From positions 141,712,577 to 141,776,576 of the forward strand of contig OY282558.1 of NCBI GenBank assembly GCA_958295665.1: a stretch of 64,000 nt of DNA, written 5' to 3'. A program made the position numbers and the translations under genes. Below the pieces are notes generated by a model that was given only the letters and a program-made list of their open reading frames with translations, searched no databases and was not told the origin of the DNA. Source of the DNA: Tipula vernalis. Lineage: Eukaryota > Arthropoda > Insecta > Diptera > Tipulidae. Numbering within the stretch: the first letter of the stretch is position 1; every line of letters begins with the position of its first letter. Of this stretch, positions 35,561 to 46,706 are shown piece by piece.

Positions 35561-35825
35561 GATTAGGGTGTTTTGTCAAGGTTTTCTCCTTTAGCGCCGT
35601 ACTTTAGCCTGTGGCAAATGGCCGTGGTTGCCACGAGCAGGCAGCACGTACACTTGCGAATTGTGAACAGGTTACCCCTTACACAATTGTACCCATCACA
35701 CAGCTGCCTAATATATAACCAGAATAGGTCACGTGATGCGTACCCTACTGGAAGGTTACGGAGCTGGTAGATTAATATACTCAACTTTGGTCCCCCCCCC
35801 CCCCCTACAATAGACGCCAAACCAC
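35561..35825. other. Unassigned GC-richer stretch ending in a 14-C run
   Basis: This interval continues the base composition of the RNase H scrap and is open on the minus strand (35563-35889, 108 codons, with a CTCC cluster), but I cannot assign it. A C14 homopolymer lies at 35792-35805, just before BEL-3 gag begins. Confidence 0.35.
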
Positions 35826-37150
35826 CAAAGATCGGATAAGGAGACAAATCTTGCTTGGGCAAAAGCATCATCAGAGAAGGATTTTCCAACGGTAGCTGAA
35901 TTCATGAAATTCTTAGGGAAAGAATGTGACGAAATCGAAATGGGTGCGGGCCCTCAATGAAACATCAAATGTCAACTACGATGGAAAAGCATAAATCGAG
36001 GAATTTCATAATCAATCGATCTACAAACGCAAATGTCTCTTCTTTTGAATCACTTCTCTGTGTTTAATGTAATGAATGTGTCAGAAATTTCAAAAATTGG
36101 ACTTAAGCTCAAAAAGGGAAGTTGCACAAACCAATGGAATTTATTACAACTGCTTATCGAGGAAATACCGTGTTACTTCATGTAAGTTAAGGTTTGGATG
36201 CAAACAGTGTAAACGACGACATCATACGTTATTACATGATAATACAAACGTTTTATACAATAATGCCAAAAGCCAAGTGAAAAGATAAAAAAGTAACGTT
36301 ATAGCGCCTAATCAAACAGCAGTCAAATTAAACAATTTACAAGTGAAACAACAGAAGAAAGCATGAAAATCCACCTAGCTACAAACTTGAAATGTGTCTC
36401 TACCATTTTACCAACTGCTCTAGCCAAGGTGAAGGATGTTGCTGGGAAATTTGTGTTATGTAGGATTCTTTTGGATTCTGGTTCACAGGCGTCATTTATT
36501 TTGGAAGCATGCATACAGAAATTAGGACTGCCAAGAAACAAATTCACTGTATCTGGTATTGCTACAAATAACCAATACACAAGAGGAATGACTTCGGTCG
36601 TTATTAAATCTAGGTTTAATTCAACTAAATTGTTTGAAATGAATGTATGTATATTAAACAGACTGACTACTATTTCTCCAGTAGCCACTGTGGCTCATAT
36701 TATTCGGACGACCTCTTGTCGGTTATAATAGGCATCAATGAAGCCGTCATTCTAAAATGGGAATTTCAAACAGTACTTAGTTCAGGCGGATTAACGTTAG
36801 GAAAATGGGTTTCCAACTTACCAAAACAATGTGAAGCAGTAGAGACTACAGTAAAAGTTCTCGGGATGACTTGGGATCCTGAGAGGGATATATTTGAACT
36901 TAAAGTAGATTTATCTGACAAAATAAAATATACGAAGAGAACACTGCTGTCAGCATCTTCTAAAGTGTGTAACCCTCTTGGATGGCTCGCTCCATCAACC
37001 ATACTAATAAACATTTTATTTCAAAAATTGTGGCTACACAAATTAGGTTGGGATTCAGTTACATGGATTTTGTGATGCGAGTGATTCAGCATACGCGGCA
37101 GTCGTTTGCTGCAGAGTCTAGGATGAAAATGGAAACATATAAGTGAATCA
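35826..37150 (+). mobile_element. BEL-3: BEL/Pao gag-protease-RT fragment with internal deletions
   Basis: Gag remnants read WAKASSEKDFPTVAEFMKFL (about 35850-35915). A zinc-knuckle pair is present as CYNCLSRKYRVTSC and CKQCKRRHHTLLH, the first lacking its His. The protease reads ILLDSGSQASFI (about 36468-36503), keeping the catalytic Asp that BEL-2 has lost. The frame then jumps to the end of RT: YYSDDLL (a worn YVDDLL, about 36685), SSGGLTLGKWVSN, NPLGWLAPSTIL, and the start of RNase H, GFCDASDSAY (about 37070). Most of RT is deleted. BEL text ends near 37150, where LOA-3 starts. Confidence 0.85.
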
Positions 37151-38221
37151 GCTCTCGAAAAATTTTTTAGGCTCTTACAACCACACAATTTTAAAAATTG
37201 AGAAAGAAGCGACAGATGTCGTCTTGATCCAGAAACCTTGGGTCACTGAAGACCGGGTACTTGGGATCAAGACTCGCTACTATAGATTAATGTACGCGAA
37301 AAAAGAAGGTAAGGTTCGGTCGTACATTCTCATTAAAAATAACATAAGTTGTTTTCTGCTATCAAATTTCAGTAATGGAGATGTAGCAGCGGTCAGAATT
37401 GAGGTCGATAAACGAAACCTTATGCTAATATCAGCTTACCTACTTATGATGAAGTGGATACCCCACCAATCATTCTAGGTGAGCTAATCTTGGAGGCTCA
37501 GAAGCGTAAGGTTGGAGTCATCCTTGGGAGTGATGCAAATGCTCATCACACGATCTGGGGAAGTACGGACACAAATGAACGAGGTGAGTTACTCCTTGAT
37601 TACATTTTAAGTACTAACCTTCATATATGTAACATAGGCAATAAGCCGACCTTTATAACTAGTAATAGACAGGAGGTATTGGATATTACTCTTGTTTCAA
37701 GATTTTTAACGATTAGTCTATTAAACTGGAGAGTGTCGGAGGATCACTCCTTTTCTGATCATTATTATCTTCAATTTGAAATGGACTTGACTTCTACAAA
37801 AAGTCCAATCTACAGAAACAGGAGGAAAACCAACTGGGATACCTTTAGAACTATTCTGGGTAATTCATTACCAGTTCTAGTGCCAAAAACTCCAAAAACT
37901 GCGCAAGAGCTCGATGGCTTGGTGGACGAGTTGTCCAGCGCTTTTAATGAAGCGATACTGAGCTCTAGCCCCCTTAGCAGGCCTAGGGGTAAATCTCGGT
38001 CACCCTGGTGGTCCAAGGAGATTCAACAAACACGTCGAAAATGCAAAGGACTCTTCAAAACAGCATGGAAAACAAAAGCTGCTGTAGACTGGGACTCCTA
38101 TAAGGAAGTCCTCAAAATTTACAAAATAATTTCAATTGAGAAGTACCAAGAACAGCTCTTGGAGACTATACTGTGGCAAAATTTAGGAGGTCGGAGATGT
38201 GTAGGCTACGCAAAGTACTAG
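37143..38221 (+). pseudogene. LOA-3 APE-type endonuclease (two frames)
   Basis: Two overlapping open pieces (37143-37478 and 37454-38221) in different frames cover the endonuclease that nicks target DNA for target-primed reverse transcription. Visible motifs: LIQKPW, in which the catalytic Glu of QEP is Lys (AAA 37233); GSDANAH with the Asp/Asn pair; DITL; and SDH near 37758. A frameshift at about 37455 separates the first third. Both the frameshift and the Glu-to-Lys change should abolish activity. The same region in LOA-2 keeps the Glu but lacks the SDANA block. Confidence 0.8.
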
Positions 38222-40605
38222 CAACTGGTCCTTCCATCCCAAGTTATCTTCAACGGCCGGAAGGGATATGGACCACTAATAGTGCGGAATCGCTGGAACT
38301 TCTGATGGAGACTCATTTCCCCGGTTGTTCCGAATCTGTACCTAGCACATGAGTAGGTAAAAGGGCAAGTAGCCTCATAGGCCAAATTATTAGCAGAAAA
38401 AAGATACTGTGGGCGATAAACAGTTTTAAACCATATAGGTCACCTGGACTCTTTGGTATTATCCCTGCGGATATTCAACAAACTACGGATCTAACAATTT
38501 CCTGGTTAAAGGTAATTTTCCAAGGCAGCCTAGAACTATGTCACATTCCTAGTAAATGGACAGAAGTGAAGGTTGTTTTCATACCTAAGGCGGGAAAACG
38601 CTCAAACTGCAATCCAAAAGACCTTAGACCGATAAGCTTGTCTTCCTTCCTTTTTAAAACACTGGAAAGACAAATAGAAGCTCATATTAGAGGCACGATT
38701 GTGTCGAAAAAGCTGTCTAAATCTCAACATGCCTATTGCAAGGGGAGATCTGAAAAGACTGCTCTTATTTCTGTTGTATAATTCATTGAAAAATCTTTCG
38801 AATATATAGACTACGCAATGGTAACCTTCTTGGATAATGAGGAGGCCTTTAACAATGTGTTTCCAGAGGATATAACTCGGGCACTTTCAGATCTGGGAGT
38901 GGATGAATCACTCAAGAACTGGATACTGCTACTGCTTTGGAACTCGGTCATAAATGACTTGTTGCTGAGACTGGAGGACGGTGGCTTCAAGTTGGTTGCC
39001 TATGCGGATGATGTTGCTATTGGTGTCCGTGGTAAATATCCCGGCACCTTTAGTGAGTTTATGCAAAATGCCCTGGGCACTCTTTCATTAAGGGCCAATG
39101 GCTGTGGGTTGAATGTAAACCCACACAAAACCGAATTGGTTCTTTTCTATAGGAAATATAAACTTCCTCATATCGATCCTCCCACTTTAAATAGGTTCAG
39201 CTTGACTTTTACAGTTGAAGCGAAGGAGCTTCTGGGTCTCGTTTTAGATAGCAAATTAAATTGGAAACCTAATATTCTGGAAAGGGTAAAGAAAACTAAG
39301 GTAGTGCTATACTCTTGCAAAAATGCCATTGGGAAAGGATGGGGACTGGAGCCCCGCATCGTACATTGGCTTTATACCGCAGTAGTCAGACCCATACTCT
39401 TGTATGGGGCAATAGTCTGGTGGCCTGCTCTAGACAAAACTGTTAACCAAAAGCAGTTGACAAAAGTTCAGAGAACAATCTCTCTGGGGATCAGTAGTGT
39501 ACTGAGGAGCACATCCACTCAGGCACTAGAGACTCTGCCATTTTTGACTCCTCTAGATATTTTGGGGAAACAGTTGGCAGTTTGTACTGCCATACGGCTG
39601 AAATCTATCTTAATGTGGACCTGTAACAATACAGGGCACTCATCTATTTTCTGCAACCACCAAATTCCCAAGACCACCGACTATACTGTCGTATCACTAT
39701 CTTTTAATACAAAGTTCCGGACTAGGATCCCATCCAGGGAGGACTGGATAATGGGTACCGTTTTGGAACCAGGATTTATAAACGTCTTTACTGATGGTAC
39801 AAAACGGGACGGGAAAGTCGGGGCTGGAGTGTTCTGCGAGGAACTTCTGTTAAATCTCTCCTTCCGTCTCCCCGACTACTGTAGCATTTTTCAAGCTGAA
39901 GTAACTGCCATAAAGGAAGTTATAGACTGGTTGAGGTATAATGTAATATCGGTTTGTAATATTCGCATATAGGTGCCAGGACATTTCATATGTACAGGGA
40001 ATATAAACGCCGATGAACTGGCTCGACGTGGTACAACGGACCACTTCTCAGAAAGCAAAAAGGATATTGAAATGCCTCTTGCGGTATGCAAACTGCTGCT
40101 TCAGGAAGAAGCTAGCAATCTGACGAATGACAGATGGTCAAGTATCACCTCTTGCGTAATAACTCGGCAGGTCTGGCCAAATTTGGACTTGGTGAGATCC
40201 AAACAGCTGATCTCACTTCAGCGAAGTCAGATCAGTTTGGTTGTTGGAGTGATTACGGGGCACTGTCTCATAGGGATGCATGTGAGTAAACTTGGTGTCT
40301 TATCACATGACTACTGTCGTAGTTGCGAGGACGAAGAGGAGGAAGAGACAGTACTTCATTTTCTTTGCACTTGCCCTCGTCTGGCACGAGACAGACTAAA
40401 GTTTCTAGGGGCACCCCTCTTCAAAGACCTAACGGACGTCTGTAGGATGGACGTCAGGAGTATCCAGCGCTTTGTTAATAGCTCAAAATGGTTCCAATGA
40501 GTTATAGGAAACAATTATTCGTGCATGGCTACGGACCATTTTTGTGTCTATGCCTGGTCCTAGTGGACCGCCACCCAAGCCTAACCTTACCTAACCACAC
40601 ATACA
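37160..40605 (+). mobile_element. LOA-3: LOA-type non-LTR element, ORF2 nearly complete in order
   Basis: No ORF1 is present. The endonuclease begins mid-domain with DVVLIQKPWV and continues through SDANAHHTIWGSTD, EVLDITL and FSDHYY. A linker with WWSKEIQ leads to RT (38566-39450: PKAGKRSN, DLRPISLSS, FLDNEEAFNNV, YADDVA) and thumb WLYTAVVRPILLYG. RNase H (VFTDGTKRDGKVGAGVF, QAEVTAIKEV, then VPGHF...ADELARRGTT) and a C-terminal CRSC...HFLCTCPR knuckle follow. The 3' tail is CCTAA-rich (40575-40605). A deletion removes RT motif B, and another removes the RNase H DSQA segment. Confidence 0.9.
38566..40500 (+). pseudogene. LOA-3 reverse transcriptase, RNase H and Cys-rich tail
   Basis: The pieces 38566-38781, 38818-39972 and 39973-40500 are nearly collinear, separated only by stops. 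Motif A Asp (FLDNE) and motif C (YADD, 39001-39012) are present. Motif B (PQGGxxSPLLW) is gone: LKNWI runs into LLLWNSVINDLL at about 38925. The largest open frame, 384 residues, spans RT palm, thumb and the start of RNase H. RNase H has its first Asp and Glu but lacks the DSQ segment (stop TAG at about 39970), then resumes at VPGHF. The tail knuckle C-x2-C...H-x4-C is complete. It reads as one protein decayed by small deletions. Confidence 0.85.
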
Positions 40606-40708
40606 TATTAAGAGGAAAGCTTAGGTGGTTCTAGGGCCATACAACTAAAAGCAACAAGTCCGATTAAATTGTCTAGTTCATGATATAATGGCATCCTAGA
40701 CAATATGC

Positions 40709-41045
40709 ACCGAGCAAACGGCGCAGTGGTTAAAGCTGCGGCTGTTGGATCGGGAGGTACCGGGTTCGAATCCATATGGGATGCAAAATGGATTTTTCAT
40801 CATCCGATTACGATCGGTGATGAAGATGAACACATCTATGACACCCTGTTGAGAGTGCGGAATCCATGGGCCGACCCACCTTTCATGTCAGCACTATAGG
40901 TTGGTTTAAACGAAAACGGGTCTATAGCCGTACGTCGTCGATTTGGCTGCTCCATAAGGTAGGACGTAAAAAATGAACTGCAAAATAGTTGGGAGTGCCT
41001 CGAGCTCCAGAACAGATTGCAGAGATAGAAACAAACAAACAAATA
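40709..41045 (+). repeat. SINE copy 1, tRNA-derived
   Basis: The head GCGCAGTGGTTAAAGCTGCGG holds an A box, and GGGTTCGAATCC (about 40760) is a perfect B box. The body matches the second copy at 61973 through 'catcatc.gattacgat', 'aacacatctatgac', 'ctgttgagagtgc', 'ggccgacccacctt' and the 'gtcctcgatttggct'-type block. This copy diverges near its 3' end and finishes in an 'aaacaaacaaacaaat' tail about 41028-41045. No clear target-site duplication was found. Confidence 0.85.
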
Positions 41046-43024
41046 GGCTAATGCCTCGTACTCCGTATGGAAGTAGACAGCTTTCCAAGCAGAAGCCCAT
41101 CGAGGGAAGTGTGCTTCAATGAAAAGAAATTCAGGAAAAACGAGATATATGTAATCTCGGGTAGCCAGGAGGAAAGGCTAGACTTGAAGCCACAGTTTTC
41201 AATTGTTAAACGATCTGAGGCCTAATATTGTAAGTTCGAGTAGGTGGTCAGAGAATACAAAATTGCCCTTTTTTGTTAGGAATTTGTTAGCCCTTTGTTA
41301 GGAATATAGTATGGAAGGGAACTACAGTTTTGAGTATTCGATGAATATATATGGCTGTGAAGTACAGTCCACTAACCCCATCCCAAGGTGAACGGAATCC
41401 ATACGTATTTTATGCCATTTTAAGATAATTAAATTTTAGAAATTTTAAGAAATTTATTTTTCTTTATTTTTTATCGAAGACCAGATGCAAATTTATTGAA
41501 TTCAATTTTTTAACTTTATTTCATATAGCATGTGCTGCTGCTGGCATGTGCTGGCTCTGTGTCGTAAAACTGAATTGGTTTATATTTTTATTTGGATATC
41601 AGGCGGCTGATTCATAAAACACGGGGTTAGTTTACAGATGAATTAGAAATCTTTCCAACTTTTCAATTACACTGAAGCAAATCCATACCCATAGACGCGT
41701 AATTACTATAGGAACGTATACTATGTATGTAAAATTTAATTTTATATAAAAATTTAATTACCAGTTTCAGTTCCAAATGAACATATCACTTTTGACCATA
41801 AATTACTCTGTTGCATTTACCATTTAATTAAGGAAACAAAATCAAAAATTTAAAGAACCTAATGTTAAACAAAAATAACCTTAAAAGTGTATATAAACCG
41901 GCAGCAAAAATATTAACTAATTCCTATCTGCATAATAATTATAAAAAAATCAACAGAGTATCCCTGTTGGTCGATTTAAATTTCTTATCACGTTGCCTTT
42001 TTTCTCGCTGCTATGCATAATTTTGTGATAACCAGCACCCATCACGTATTTATTGATTATTATGTTTTCCATTTTTGATCCGTAAAAAAAAAACTCTTCG
42101 AATAGGGTCGAACATAACCCATATTTAACAGATTTACACTAAAGTCGGTACACGGTGTTTTCGAATTTGGAAAATGTCAAGGATATTTGTAGTGATGAAA
42201 ATATATAATTGTGGTTCAAATGTATAATACAAATTGTTACGCACAAATATACATATAAAACCAGCAGAAATTCTTGGCTGTTTATTATGAACTTTATGTT
42301 ATTACTATCACAATAATAAAAATATCGCGTACACAAAATTGAAAGCAATAATGGAGAAAGAAACTTAATTAATTTTATTTTTAGGTGTTTTCCGCATGTA
42401 TATTTTTGGTATAACGGCAAATCGTCTTCTAAACAACGCTAAAAATACGATTAGTTGATATGGCGAGAACGGATATACTATAGTATGTATATAGAATAGA
42501 ACACGGACTATATAGAAATAAAGACATAATATTTACACGAAAGTGGAGGAAGGTAGTAGGGTATTCGCAATCAACTCCAAGCAGATTTAAAAATGTTTCA
42601 GAAGAAGGTCAAATTAATTAAACGAAAAATCGAATTTGGTTTACTAATTTGTTAAGACAAATAATAATACGGAGTCAAGTTAATGTTTTTGCTATTTTTA
42701 AAATGAAAGCTAACTAATTGATGGTTTTGTATAGGTATGTACGACGAAACTGTTGCAATTATGATTAAATTAAAACATGACAATGTCAACTCCCAGGAGA
42801 ATAAATGAAGCGCAAGGAACAATTTATTTTACAACTTTTTTCCGAACAAGAGAGTTTTTAATTAAACGAAACGAATTGAAAAAAAAAAAAAAAAATAAAA
42901 TTTAATTACTTTACTACACAGTCAAAACTAATTAATTTCATTACTCTTGTACACATATTGTATTTTTTTTTTGTTTGTGTAATTGAAATTTATATATAAA
43001 GTATAAAAAACGTATGTACTATAC
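41046..43024. other. Intronic sequence between SINE-1 and the upstream phosphodiesterase exon
   Basis: No gene was recognised. The first 350 bases are GC-richer and may be further worn repeat sequence. The rest is AT-rich intron leading to the donor of exon 43025-43304. Confidence 0.5.
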
Positions 43025-43304
43025 CTTAAGGCAGCTTTATCACATGCATCTGGTGTATCAACGGCAGGTAAATTATCTGTGGCTAAATCGATGCTGTCCA
43101 GTTCGTCACCGGATATATTTTGTATACCGCTAGATTGCATTATTTCAAATTCGTCCGCTAATAATTCCCGATCGTCGGCCGTGTCGTATGGTTCGAGTTG
43201 TCCTAAATCGCTTGAATCACTTTGATTCGATGTTTCTTGATTCGTTTGATTTGGACGATTATTTTTTTTACTACTCCTTCGTACTATTGTTAGTCCACCT
43301 TGTT
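43025..43304 (-). CDS. Pde1c: PDE1-type phosphodiesterase exon upstream of the conserved block
   Basis: Minus-strand exon of 280 bases with acceptor TTATTGCAG (43305-43306) and donor AG|GTATAG (43024). Its first two bases complete a codon, and its last two (AG) pair with the A opening exon 25779-25892 to give Arg. The 92 whole codons begin QGGLTIVRRSSKK and pass through a Ser/Asn/Gln-rich stretch. An acidic region follows (DTADDRELLADEFEIM, SGDELDSIDLATD) and the exon ends DACDKAAL. Codon use and GC content stand out from the flanking AT-rich DNA. The sequence is poorly conserved outside flies as far as I can tell, so the gene name rests on phase and adjacency to the next exon across 17 kb. 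Confidence 0.75.
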
Positions 43305-44639
43305 CTGCAATAAATAACAATTGAAACAGAGTATTAATTATACGATAAATTGAAATATTTATTATATGTATATAATATTCAATAAACATTATTATTATTA
43401 TTATCATGATTATGATTGTTTTAAACCAGCATCATATTTTCATATTTCAATAAATATAACTTCCAATTTTCTTTATGTAATAATAAGAGTATCCAAACAG
43501 ATTTGTTATATGTATATTCATAAAAAAGAAACGTTCTTCCTTTCAAGCTCAATAATAACAAAGGTAAGGTAAAGAAAACTTTTAACAATCAATTTAGCAT
43601 TCGTTTACATCTCTCGCCTCCCCCTTATATTTACAAAAAACGAACATCTATAAAAAAATCTTGTTTGTGTAAATGTGGGTGGCTGTTGGAGAAGTTGGGG
43701 TGCGGTATTTTTTTTTTTTTTGTTAAGATTTTTGATTAAAAATTATTAATTCTTATATAAATTCCGAGCTTTATGTTTACTGACGATAATACCAATATAT
43801 AAATTTAAGCGCAGCCCCCCATGTATCTATGCTCTACATATTTGTGAAGCACCACACATTGGAAATACAATATTTAATTAAGCGGAAGAATGTGGTTTGA
43901 ATGTCGTTACTGAATACATCCCTATATTGTTTTTGGGTTTCTTGTTTTTAATATCTACAAATAGATTATATAGTTTAAATTAAATTGTCGAATTAGGTTA
44001 ATCAAACAATCAGCTTTGGACAACAAAAGCGCACAACATCATTAACTTTAGATGGTTTGTTAGTTTACTGTTCGTACTATTTTGTGATAAAGGCATTATG
44101 TGTTGATTTTATTTATAAAGTTGCAACGAAAAATTGTTGGCAAATCAACGTTCAGAGTCAAACGATACAAAAGGCTGTAAATACTGCAATTTAGTGCAAG
44201 CTTTTGTATTCATAAAAATGAAGTAGGTATATTCTGTAGGTAGTTTTTAAGTGCTCTCCTTAAGTGCTTCAACTTAATTAATAACCTGATATGCTGATCG
44301 TTTAACATAGCAAAAAGTTGCTTCAAACTGAAATTCTCGTTTTAATTAGATAATTGGTTGTAGAATTAAAAAAAAAAAATTCCTTAAAATCCGCCCGAGG
44401 GGCGGAAGTGGAGACAAATTTGACGTTTAGGTGCAAACACTTTTTCACAAATACTTATCGCGAAAACTACAAAATATTAAACATTTACAATGGTAGAAAT
44501 ATTTTCAACTAGAAAATAGCTCCATATTTATTAAAGTGCTATACTGTAATGAAGCTATTGTGTTTTTCTTTTTTTGTAAACTGCAGGTAATGCATTATTT
44601 TTCGTATATTATGAAAATCCAAAATATTCTCAGCATCTA
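43305..44639. other. AT-rich intronic or upstream sequence
   Basis: Upstream flank of the exon, probably a further intron since the exon begins mid-codon. It contains homopolymers and a small GC-rich hairpin (CCGCCC-GAG-GGGCGG, 44391-44405), but no gene. Confidence 0.5.
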
Positions 44640-45215
44640 CAATGATTTTTGGATACATTTTTGGAATATGACTAATTAGCTTTTAACTTGGCCATGGCTT
44701 AACCGATTATAATGAAATTTGACCGGTACAATGTAAATGGGATTGTTAAATGATTTTTGAATAGTTTATATTGATAGGTCTAATGGAACTTGGTTATTTT
44801 GAAACCGATTTTGATGAAATTCGACAGATATGATGGAAAATAGATTGTTAAATGATTTTTGGATGGGGTTTATGAATATGGAACGTATTATGATGAAATT
44901 CGACAAGTAATGGGTTGGAAATGGGATTCATAAATTATTTTTTGAAAATGATCTCTTACCTTGTAACTTGGCTATTAATTAACCGATTATGATGCAATTT
45001 GACAGGTACGTTGAAAGTGGGATTCTTTAATGAGTTTCAGATGAAATTAATGGAATTTGGTAATTTTGAATACGATTAAGATGAAATTCAACAGGTACGA
45101 TGGAAAGGCGATTGTTAAACGATTTTTGGATGAAGTTTATGAAAGATGTTGGATTCTCAAATGATTTTAAGAAGTGGTTATACTACTTAGAATATGACCA
45201 ATTAAGATAGAAATA
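44640..45215 (+). repeat. Block 1 of a ~109-bp tandem repeat
   Basis: About five diverged units containing 'gggattnttaaatgatttttggat', 'tggaatatg.ccaatt', 'cttggctatt.cttaaccgatt' and 'gatgaaattcgacaggtacgatgg' follow one another. Units are poorly kept, with partial deletions. The same unit makes up block 2 at 46150-46706. Confidence 0.7.
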
Positions 45216-45520
45216 ATGATGGTTATGGTGCCCGTTTTTCTAGAATATGACCCAGCTTCTTTCCAGAATCTGTCACTAGAAGGAGCAGTAAATTCCCCTT
45301 TTTGCAAAAAAGTTTTTAAAGATATTTTGTGTTCACAATTATCAACATCATCATTATGCATATAGCACCATATACATATATTTGAAAAATAGGCAATTTT
45401 CTTGTTAGTGGTGAAAATGTTGATAGTCGCACAGTTTTTTAATTGATCGGGATATGTTCGGATATTAAATTGTACCGCCTGGTGATTTACATTCACGTTT
45501 GAATATTTAATTGTAGCCAT
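45167..45520 (-). CDS. Unrecognised 117-codon open frame between repeat blocks
   Basis: The minus-strand frame starts MATIKYSNVNVNHQ, contains a Cys cluster (ICIWCYMHNDDVDNCEH), then FLQKGEFTAPSSDRFWKEAG, and its C-terminus (about the last 20 residues) runs into repeat block 1, so that end is repeat-derived. No domain, splice signal or promoter was recognised. The composition looks more protein-like than most AT-driven frames nearby, but I have no family. It could be the remnant of an inserted element or pure chance. Confidence 0.25.
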   Translation of the reverse strand: MATIKYSNVNVNHQAVQFNIRTYPDQLKNCATINIFTTNKKIAYFSNICIWCYMHNDDVDNCEHKISLKTFLQKGEFTAPSSDRFWKEAGSYSRKTGTITIIISILIGHILSSITTS

Positions 45521-46149
45521 TATATCTCATTGTGTTAAGATTATATATGCATTATTTGAAATTGATTTCTAATGATAACCCCACTTACGATTCTGTTATG
45601 ATAAACATAAATATTTTGGTTGCGGTCGTATTAAACGAAGAAATCAATTCGTTTGCCTCATAAACATGCACTTTCATTATTTATAAACAAAGTATATTTT
45701 ATACACAATACACTATCGCTCGATTTACACGGTAGATACGTTCCTTGGATAATCGTGTAATTCGAAATCGTATAAAATGAGACAAAGGGGTCATATTAAG
45801 AAGGTAGATAGGTTCCACTACAACACTTAGAACTATGTAAATTGAGCTAAAGAACCTAAGGAAAATACATAAAACAGAGTTTACATTTTTCGCTCTTTTA
45901 GATCCCTTTATACAAATTTTCGTTCTTGCTCCCAATAAAATTTTTTTTTCAGTTTGCTTTTACGCTCTCTAATTATAAACAAAAAAAAATTATTTCACTC
46001 TTTCAAAGTGATTTAAATTTTTATTTATAATTTTGCTCTTAAAACAAGGAGCGTACAAGTTAAAAATATCGCTTCCAACATATTCTACAGATCGATTGAA
46101 GAAAATACGTTACGGAGCGATATTTTTTGTAACACACGAATTGGTCTTT
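45521..46149. other. AT-rich sequence between repeat blocks
   Basis: No gene recognised. It separates the unknown frame from repeat block 2. Confidence 0.5.
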
Positions 46150-46706
46150 GAATATCATTAAATAAAGTTCGATAAACGATATTTAGATAAATTTTTGGAA
46201 TATGGCCAACTAGGATGGAATTTGACTATTTCTTAACAGATTTTAGAGAAATTTGACATGTGCGTTAGAAATGGGATTCTAAAATGATTTTTGGATAAAG
46301 TTCTGGAATATGGCCAATTGGGATGGAACCTGGCTATCCCTTAACTGATTTTAGAGAAATTGGACATGCGCAATGGAAATGGGATTCTACTATGATTATT
46401 AGATGAAGTTCTGGAATATGGCCAATTGGGATGGAGCTTGGCTATTCCTTCACAGATTTTTGTGAAATTTGACATGTGCGTTGAAAATGGGATTCTAAAA
46501 TGATTTTTTCATAGAGTTCTGGAATATGGCCAATTTGGATGGAACTTGGCTACTCCTTTACCGATTTTAGAGAAATTTGACTTGTGCGATGGAAGTGGGA
46601 TTCTAAAATTATTTTTAGATGAAGTTCTGGAATATGGCCAATTAGGACGGAACTTGGCTATTTATTAACCGATTGTGATGCAATTTGACATGTTCTTTGA
46701 AAATGA
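46150..46706 (+). repeat. Block 2 of the ~109-bp tandem repeat
   Basis: Five fairly well-kept units. The junction phrase 'gggattcta' recurs near 46269, 46378, 46488 and 46597, a period of about 109 bases. Each unit contains 'gttctggaatatggccaatt', 'ggatgga.cttggcta' and 'gattttagagaaatt.gacatg'. The array ends exactly where the terminal repeat of element B begins (46707), so element B inserted into or at the edge of the array. Confidence 0.85.

Noticed and set aside
35563..35889. A 108-codon minus-strand frame as a gene
   Set aside because: It overlaps the C14 run and the start of BEL-3 gag on the other strand and has no recognisable domain.
40660..40710. A short inverted repeat (attgtctag / ctagacaat) before SINE-1 as a separate MITE
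   Set aside because: Arms of nine bases with a short spacer in AT-rich sequence are weak, and no second copy was seen.
44391..44405. A GC-rich hairpin as a terminator or regulatory RNA
   Set aside because: A six-base stem alone in a eukaryotic intron carries no specific meaning.
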